A program made the position numbers and the translations under genes. A DNA stretch of 55,264 nt, taken from assembly GCA_964464035.1 (NCBI GenBank), contig CAYXEN010000013.1, positions 1-55,264 on the forward strand, in the 5' to 3' direction. The notes under the pieces were generated by a model. It did not search any database. It was not told the DNA's origin and was given only the letters and a program-made list of their open reading frames with translations. Origin of the DNA: CAYXEN01 sp964464035. Lineage in GTDB: Bacteria > Krumholzibacteriota > Krumholzibacteriia > WVZY01. Each line of letters starts with the position of its first letter. Position 1 is the stretch's first letter. This document shows positions 50,817 through 55,264 of this stretch, piece by piece.

Positions 50817-51437
50817 TTGGAGGAAGTAAGAAGATCCGTGATCGACAGGTGGATCAGAGGCGACAAGGAAGCTTTCGAAGAGATAGTGCGTTGCTACATG
50901 ACCGACGCCTATCTCACCGCCCTCGGGTTGGTCGGCAACGAGGAGGACGCCCGCGATCTCTCCCAGGAGGCTTTCATAAAGGTCTACGAGGCCCGCAAAT
51001 CCTTCGATCCCGATCGCCCGTTTTATCCCTGGTTCTACAGGATCCTCAAGAATCATTGCTTGAATTTCATCAGGCGCTTCGCGCGCAAGAGGGAATCCCT
51101 GTATCACAAGGACAATCCGGAGCGGGAACGTTTCAGCGCCGATGAACCGACGCCGCTCGAGCAGCTGGAAGCAAGGGAGCGGAAGGCACTGCTCATGGCC
51201 GCCATAGACAGGCTCTCCTTCGAGCACAGGGAGATAGTGGTTCTCAAGAACTTCAGAGGATATTCCTACAAGGAGATAGCCGAGATCCTGCAGATACCCA
51301 TAGGCACAGTGATGTCACGACTCTATTACGCGCGCAGAATGCTCAAGGAGATCATCGAGGATCTCGAGAGGAAGGGTTTGCCCGAAGGCGGCTCATGCCT
51401 GGCCGGAAGGAATCCCTCCCCGGGGGAGGTGATTTGA
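50817..51437 (+). CDS. ECF (sigma-70 family) RNA polymerase sigma factor
   Basis: A 206-residue group IV sigma factor. Region 2 spans about 15-85 with ALGLVGNEEDARDLSQEAFIKVYEA and FYPWFYRILKNHCLNFIRR; region 4 (about 130-185) has the helix-turn-helix GYSYKEIAEILQIPIGTVMSRLYYARRMLKE. Translation begins at TTG 50817 after GGGAGAG. The stop is directly followed by the anti-sigma gene, so the two are one unit. Confidence 0.95.
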   Translation: MEEVRRSVIDRWIRGDKEAFEEIVRCYMTDAYLTALGLVGNEEDARDLSQEAFIKVYEARKSFDPDRPFYPWFYRILKNHCLNFIRRFARKRESLYHKDNPERERFSADEPTPLEQLEARERKALLMAAIDRLSFEHREIVVLKNFRGYSYKEIAEILQIPIGTVMSRLYYARRMLKEIIEDLERKGLPEGGSCLAGRNPSPGEVI

Positions 51438-51872
51438 ATGGTTTGCAAACGGTTCCAGAGCGAAGGGATGAAGCTTCTCGACGGGGAAATGAACGCCGAG
51501 GAGAAATCGGCGTACGAAGCCCATCTTCGCGACTGCGAGGATTGCAGGCGTGAAATGGAAGAGATCGGGATGGTGGTTCAAATGACCGACGAACTCCTTC
51601 TGAGGGATCCCGAGGACGAGTTCTGGGATTCCTATTGGAACGGGCTCTACAGGCGCATGGAGAGGGGCGCCGGCTTCTTTTTCGTGATCGCAGGCGTCGT
51701 GGCGCTCATTCTCTACGGCATCGTGAGGGCGGTAACCTCGCCCAAGTTCTTGACGGTCGGCGGCTTGAGCACCGCCGCCGTGCTGATAGGGTTCTTGATT
51801 CTCTTCCTGTCCGTGGCCCGGGAGAGGTATTATGAAAGAAAGAACGATCCCTATAGGAGGGTGCGGAAATGA
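51438..51872 (+). CDS. Zinc-finger anti-sigma factor
   Basis: A 144-residue membrane protein with an N-terminal ZAS motif (Cys3, His29-x3-Cys33-x2-Cys36), which holds the adjacent sigma factor, then a linker and two transmembrane helices (about 76-98 and 107-125). The outside part is minimal; the signal would be sensed in the membrane or by a partner. The ATG follows the sigma stop with no gap. Confidence 0.92.
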   Translation: MVCKRFQSEGMKLLDGEMNAEEKSAYEAHLRDCEDCRREMEEIGMVVQMTDELLLRDPEDEFWDSYWNGLYRRMERGAGFFFVIAGVVALILYGIVRAVTSPKFLTVGGLSTAAVLIGFLILFLSVARERYYERKNDPYRRVRK

Positions 51873-52189
51873 TACTTGCTACGAGCGACAAGATTCCCGG
51901 CAAGAGAATCGTCAAAGTCCTTGGCTTGGTGAGGGGCAATACCGTCAGGGCGCGGCACCTCGGCAAGGACGTTCTCGCCATGCTCAAGAACTTGGCGGGC
52001 GGTGAGATACACCCTTACACGAAGCTGATGGCGGAGTCCAGGGAGCAATGCCTGGATCGCATGCGCATGGAAGCGAAAAGCCTGGGAGCCAATGCGATCG
52101 TGGCGGTGCGATTCACTACGGCCAGCATGATGCAGAATACCGCCGAGTTGCTTGCGTACGGAACGGCGGTCATAGTGGAGGACGAATAA
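51869..52189 (+). CDS. YbjQ/UPF0145 family protein
   Basis: A 106-residue soluble protein that matches the YbjQ (DUF74) family: ATSDKIPGKRIVKVLGLVRGNTVRA, the AKSLGANAIVAVRFTTA segment and the closing YGTAVIVE. Members form pentamers and some have been called heavy-metal binding, without proof. The start overlaps the anti-sigma stop (ATGA), so it belongs to the sigma operon. Confidence 0.92.
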   Translation: MILATSDKIPGKRIVKVLGLVRGNTVRARHLGKDVLAMLKNLAGGEIHPYTKLMAESREQCLDRMRMEAKSLGANAIVAVRFTTASMMQNTAELLAYGTAVIVEDE

Positions 52190-52196
52190 AAGTTCA

Positions 52197-52225
52197 TTGT
52201 GGGTTCTTCGCCAGCTTCTTATATT
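52197..52225 (+). promoter_or_regulatory. Promoter for MBL-fold hydrolase
   Basis: TTGTGG (52197-52202), 17 bp, TATATT (52220-52225), 8 bases after the YbjQ stop. Confidence 0.6.
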
Positions 52226-52292
52226 CCATGTTCAAGGTGGAGGCGCCGGCCGGAGCGGCGCTCTTTTTGATGACAGGAAAGCGAGGCAAGAG

Positions 52293-53132
52293 ATGAAACT
52301 TGGAGACTGGGAGGTTTTGGAGAATGTAGCCGGGAAGTTCAAGCTCGACGGCGGCGCCATGTTCGGCGTGGTGCCGAAGACGATCTGGTCGAAGCTGATT
52401 CCCGCCGACGAGTTCAACCGGATTCCAATGGCCTTGAGGACCATGGTCGCGAGGAGCGGGGAGAAGCTGGTCCTCGTCGACGCCGGTGCGGGTGGGTCTT
52501 ACCCGGAGAAGCTTCGGACGATCTACCAGTTCGAAGGCGCGGGCGGCGCGGGCGCCGCCCTGAGCGCGATGGGCGTCGAGCCGGAGCAAGTGACAGATAT
52601 CATAGTGACGCACCTGCATTTCGATCACGGCGGCGGGCTCGCCGATCTCGCCGATGGAAGCTGGCGGCTGAACTTTCCCAACGCTGTTCATCACATCCAC
52701 CGCGATCAATGGCGACACGCGCTCTCACCCACCCCGAGGGACAGGGCGAGCTACTTCAAGGAAAGAATAAAGTTGATAGAGGACGAGGGCGCGCTGGAAC
52801 TCCACGACAGTGACTGGGAACTGGCGCCGGGCTTCGAGATCGTGGTGGTCGGCGGACATACGCCGGGGCAGCAATTACCGAAAATCTCCGGCGACGGCGA
52901 AACGGTGTTCTACTGCGGCGATTTGATACCTACTTCGGCGCATATCCCCGTTCCCTACATCATGGCTTACGACCTCGATCCGGTCCTCGCCATGGAAGAA
53001 AAAGAAAAATACCTGCGCGAAGCCGTCGAAGGGAATTGGATTCTCTTCTTCGAGCACGATCCGACGACGGCCGCATGCAGAGCCGTATACGACGGCAAGA
53101 GATTCGGAGCAGGGGATCCGGTTCGATTGTGA
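52293..53132 (+). CDS. Metallo-beta-lactamase-fold hydrolase
   Basis: A 279-residue MBL-fold enzyme. The main metal motif is THLHFDHGGG, with later ligands in VVGGHTPGQQL (His), FYCGDLIPT (Asp) and FFEHDPT (His). The layout resembles N-acyl-homoserine lactonases and related esterases, though the substrate cannot be told. ATG 52293 with GAGG upstream is chosen. It has its own promoter. Confidence 0.92.
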   Translation: MKLGDWEVLENVAGKFKLDGGAMFGVVPKTIWSKLIPADEFNRIPMALRTMVARSGEKLVLVDAGAGGSYPEKLRTIYQFEGAGGAGAALSAMGVEPEQVTDIIVTHLHFDHGGGLADLADGSWRLNFPNAVHHIHRDQWRHALSPTPRDRASYFKERIKLIEDEGALELHDSDWELAPGFEIVVVGGHTPGQQLPKISGDGETVFYCGDLIPTSAHIPVPYIMAYDLDPVLAMEEKEKYLREAVEGNWILFFEHDPTTAACRAVYDGKRFGAGDPVRL

Positions 53133-53158
53133 ACGCGGTTTCCGATCGCAGGTTGTTC

Positions 53159-53187
53159 TTGACTCGGAGTTTGCTTTCGCCGATATT
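53159..53187 (+). promoter_or_regulatory. Promoter for Cys-rich secreted protein
   Basis: TTGACT (53159-53164), 17 bp, GATATT (53182-53187), about 45 bases before the start at 53233. Confidence 0.5.
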
Positions 53188-53232
53188 GTTTGTATCAATC
53201 CTCGACCGTAAACTTCTTCTCAGGGGGTCACG

Positions 53233-53760
53233 ATGAAAAAAGGAATCTCTTCGATCGCGCTCACAGTCGTCCTCGCCGGCGGTTTGCTGGCATTCGGTGC
53301 GTCGGAGTACGCGGGGGCTTTGACTCCGTGTGGAAAGGGCGTCAAGAAAGCCTCCGCCGGAGCGACCTGCAAGCCGTCCATGAAGCAGTCCATGAAAAAG
53401 AATTGCCCGGCGGCTTTCAAGAGTGCGCGCAAGAATTGTTGCGTGGACAAGAAGGCGGCCGCCGCCAGGACGTCGGCTGTGAAGAGCCTGGCGTCGAGCA
53501 TGTCATGGCACGAATCCAAGCGCTTGGTGCTGACCGGGGAGTACGTGTGCGGGAAATGTTCTCTCTCCAAGCTCGACTTCTGCCAGGGATTCATCAAGAC
53601 CTCCGACGGCAAGCTCTATCCGCTGGTGAAAAACAATCGCGTCGAAGCCATGAAGAAAGCGGCGCACGCGAGCGATCCGGTCAAGTTCGAAGCGGTTACC
53701 AAGGTCAGATTGCTGAACGGAGTCAAGTATCTCGAAGTGGAGAACTTCAAGACGCTTTGA
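53233..53760 (+). CDS. Cys-rich exported protein of unknown function
   Basis: A 175-residue protein with a signal peptide (about 1-29). Eight cysteines are spread over the mature part (33, 46, 58, 69-70, 106, 109, 117), including CC and a CGKC pair in the conserved-looking TGEYVCGKCSLSKLDFCQGF followed by DGKLYPLV. The Lys-rich first half and the small beta C-terminal domain suggest a periplasmic metal-binding or redox protein. I do not recognise the family. CAGGGGG precedes the ATG; a strong terminator follows. Confidence 0.75.
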   Translation: MKKGISSIALTVVLAGGLLAFGASEYAGALTPCGKGVKKASAGATCKPSMKQSMKKNCPAAFKSARKNCCVDKKAAAARTSAVKSLASSMSWHESKRLVLTGEYVCGKCSLSKLDFCQGFIKTSDGKLYPLVKNNRVEAMKKAAHASDPVKFEAVTKVRLLNGVKYLEVENFKTL

Positions 53761-53779
53761 TTCGTTCTTTGAAACGATG

Positions 53780-53821
53780 AAAAAAGGAGGCTCGATGTGT
53801 CGGCATCAAGCCTCCTTTTTT
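53780..53821. terminator. Bidirectional intrinsic terminator
   Basis: A perfect 13-bp stem (53780-53792 with 53809-53821) with A-run on the left and T-run on the right works in both directions. It separates the convergent genes at 53233 and 53842. The loop has a further GATG/CATC pairing. Confidence 0.92.
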
Positions 53822-53841
53822 CATGTCACCTTAGCTCTCGA

Positions 53842-55264
53842 TTATCTTTTCTTCGAGCCTCTCCCGTGGTGGGAGGATCTACCGGCGCTTCCTCTCGAAC
53901 TCCTCGGCCGGGAGAAATCATGCCGGCCCCCGCTCGAATGCCTGCGATACGCGGACCCGGAACGGTGTGACGCCTTGCCCCTGCCGGATCTTTCGGATCG
54001 CGTGCGATAATGGTACTTGGATTTCCCGCGGCGCGGTTTTTCATAAACGTGCCCTTTCTTCTTCCCGGATCTCTTGCCGGATTCGTAGCGGGCCGGGCTT
54101 TTCGTGCGTTTCGTAGCACGGTGCCTCAATCCCCTTTCCTGCGCCCGGGTCCTCGTACGATGAGTCCCCGTCGTTACGTGCCTCGTGCCTTTCGCACCGG
54201 TGCGGTTCCTGTAGTGGAACAAGGATGACGAGGCGCTTCCACGGGTCCGTTTTCGAACGAGGAGATCGTGCCTGAGCGCCTTTCTCCCTTCTTCACGGCG
54301 GTTCTTGTAACGTATGGAATTGATGCGGAGGTCCGGGTTCCTGGCCGCGTTGAAACTGGTCGCCGCGTACAATGTGCTCCGGTACTTGCTCCCATGGGGT
54401 CTCAAGCGATGGGAGGCGAACCCGTACGACGGGTAGTATCCGTAGCCCCAGTAGTCCCAATAATAAGGATAGTACCAGGACGTGCCCCAGTAACCCCAAT
54501 CCCATCCCCATGCGGAATAGAAGCTGAATCCACCCCCGTAATAGAAAGGATCCCAGTATCCCCACCAGGGGTCGTACCACAAGGGGGCGGAGAACCAGGG
54601 ATCGTAGTAGGTGACGAACGTCGGGGGAACGTATACATAGGAATGGTAAGGATAGAAGCTTATGTATATCTTCGATGAGGATTCACCCTCGTCTTCGTCT
54701 TCGTCGATCGATTCGTCCCCTTCATCGCCTGCGAGGGCTACATCGAAGCCTCTTTCCAGCGGAAAGCCCAAGCCCGAGCCTTCCAGTTCCGTGGCCGTGA
54801 ATCGATATTTCTCGCAACGCTCCTTGTACGGATCCTTGCCTTTTTCATGACATTGCGCGCAGAGGTAGCGCGGATGAGTGACCTCCTCGTTGATGTAGAA
54901 ACTGGTATACGCCAGCGACACGCCTTCGGCGCGGCTTATTCCCCGCACCAACTCGCTCGCCACGGTGTTGGAGGCGAGCAAGGGGTCCCCGTCGATCCTG
55001 AAACGTTCGTCCTGCGGGAGGTCTTCGTTGCCGGCGAGAAAATCGATCTCTTCGTCTTTTATGAGGCTCTTGTCGGGAACGGCCAAGGCGAATACGTACT
55101 CGATCCCGGTCGAGCCGTTCACGACGAAATCAGACTCGCCTCCGGCCGGAAGAGTGTACTTTCTTCCCGGCGAGGATTTCTCGAGAGCGTCACCGTCCCC
55201 GGGAAACAGGAGGTGGACGAAACCGTCCGTGTCGATGTCGTATATTATCACGTAAGCTTCTTCA
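53842..55264 (-). CDS. DUF4384-type protein with Tyr/Trp-rich and Arg/Ser-rich regions, 5' end beyond the window
   Basis: At least 473 residues; the frame is open to the window edge (EEAY before VIIYDIDTDGFVHLLFPGD), so the true start is outside. The N-terminal part (about 1-110) follows DUF4384 (LFPGD, KYTLP). Then comes CAQCHEKGKDPYKERC, an acidic run (DESIDEDEDEGE), about 75 residues dominated by Tyr, Trp, Pro and Gly, and about 180 residues of basic low complexity (Arg, Ser, Lys, His, Gly). Such proteins are probably envelope or surface associated. The function is unknown. Confidence 0.75.
   Translation of the reverse strand, partial: EEAYVIIYDIDTDGFVHLLFPGDGDALEKSSPGRKYTLPAGGESDFVVNGSTGIEYVFALAVPDKSLIKDEEIDFLAGNEDLPQDERFRIDGDPLLASNTVASELVRGISRAEGVSLAYTSFYINEEVTHPRYLCAQCHEKGKDPYKERCEKYRFTATELEGSGLGFPLERGFDVALAGDEGDESIDEDEDEGESSSKIYISFYPYHSYVYVPPTFVTYYDPWFSAPLWYDPWWGYWDPFYYGGGFSFYSAWGWDWGYWGTSWYYPYYWDYWGYGYYPSYGFASHRLRPHGSKYRSTLYAATSFNAARNPDLRINSIRYKNRREEGRKALRHDLLVRKRTRGSASSSLFHYRNRTGAKGTRHVTTGTHRTRTRAQERGLRHRATKRTKSPARYESGKRSGKKKGHVYEKPRRGKSKYHYRTRSERSGRGKASHRSGSAYRRHSSGGRHDFSRPRSSRGSAGRSSHHGRGSKKR

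Noticed and set aside
1..55264. CRISPR arrays, insertion sequences, prophage or integron features
   Set aside because: No regularly spaced repeats, transposase, integrase or phage structural genes are visible in any frame. The only repeats are those in the pgk-tpiA spacer.

Overview
The window is about 55 kb of moderately GC-rich, densely coded bacterial chromosome with no sign of plasmid, phage or insertion-sequence content. The cell is Gram-negative and rod-forming: it encodes beta-barrel-like outer-membrane proteins ending in Phe, an RND efflux set, a lipoprotein diacylglyceryl transferase, a lipobox solute-binding protein and a complete MreBCD/PBP2/RodA elongasome. Most recognisable promoters are sigma70-like (TTGNNN, 16-18 bp, TAGAAT/TATNNT), not the Bacteroidetes type. 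Several genes are of types common in Archaea and in poorly cultivated bacterial lineages: a bifunctional FBP aldolase/phosphatase, two geranylgeranyl-reductase-like flavoproteins, RtcB and a DUF62 SAM hydrolase. Together with the exosortase and DUF4384 proteins this suggests an uncultivated FCB-related lineage (Krumholzibacteria- or Eisenbacteria-like). That placement is inference and there is no rRNA here to test it.

Layout. 0-5 kb: an outer-membrane protein with a long leader, a rhomboid-TPR protein, aspartate kinase (minus strand) and RadC. 5.1-12.5 kb: the cell-shape operon mreB-mreC-mreD-pbp2-rodA with coupled or overlapping junctions, then lgt and comF. 12.5-17.5 kb: central glycolysis fba-gap-pgk-tpiA, then secG and tRNA-Leu(GAG). 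The pgk-tpiA spacer holds a large inverted repeat and short direct repeats. 17.7-22 kb: DUF4139 and DUF4446 proteins, a MATE exporter and a second rhomboid protease. 22.2-29.7 kb: an RND efflux operon of one adaptor and two different pump subunits. 29.8-31.8 kb: thioredoxin, a DUF302 protein, and on the other strand an exosortase with a companion membrane protein.

31.8-35.6 kb: oligopeptide ABC transporter parts (binding protein and two permeases, no ATPase). 35.7-40.7 kb: a PP-loop tRNA-thiolation-like enzyme, CutA, a small outer-membrane protein, a REC-PAS-histidine kinase, a FlgM-like small protein and a patatin phospholipase. 40.8-47 kb: tandem GGR-family flavoproteins, DUF62, RtcB, and the FBP aldolase/phosphatase behind a leader containing an intrinsic-terminator hairpin. 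47-50.5 kb: a zinc metallopeptidase of M2/M3 type and a GT-C-like membrane glycosyltransferase (both minus). 50.7-52.2 kb: ECF sigma factor, zinc anti-sigma factor and a YbjQ protein. 52.2-55.3 kb: a metallo-beta-lactamase-fold hydrolase, a Cys-rich secreted protein and, running off the right edge, a DUF4384 protein with extreme low-complexity regions.

Working together, the glycolytic block (class II aldolase, GAPDH, PGK, TIM) and the one-way gluconeogenic FBP aldolase/phosphatase allow carbon flow in both directions. The elongasome, Lgt, SecG and the exosortase serve envelope growth and protein export. The RND, MATE and ABC systems handle transport. The sigma/anti-sigma pair and the hybrid kinase are the signalling modules. 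No single complete and clearly new system could be proven by reading alone. The best candidates are the tandem GGR-like pair, the FBP aldolase/phosphatase leader, the edge DUF4384 protein and the repeat-rich pgk-tpiA spacer.
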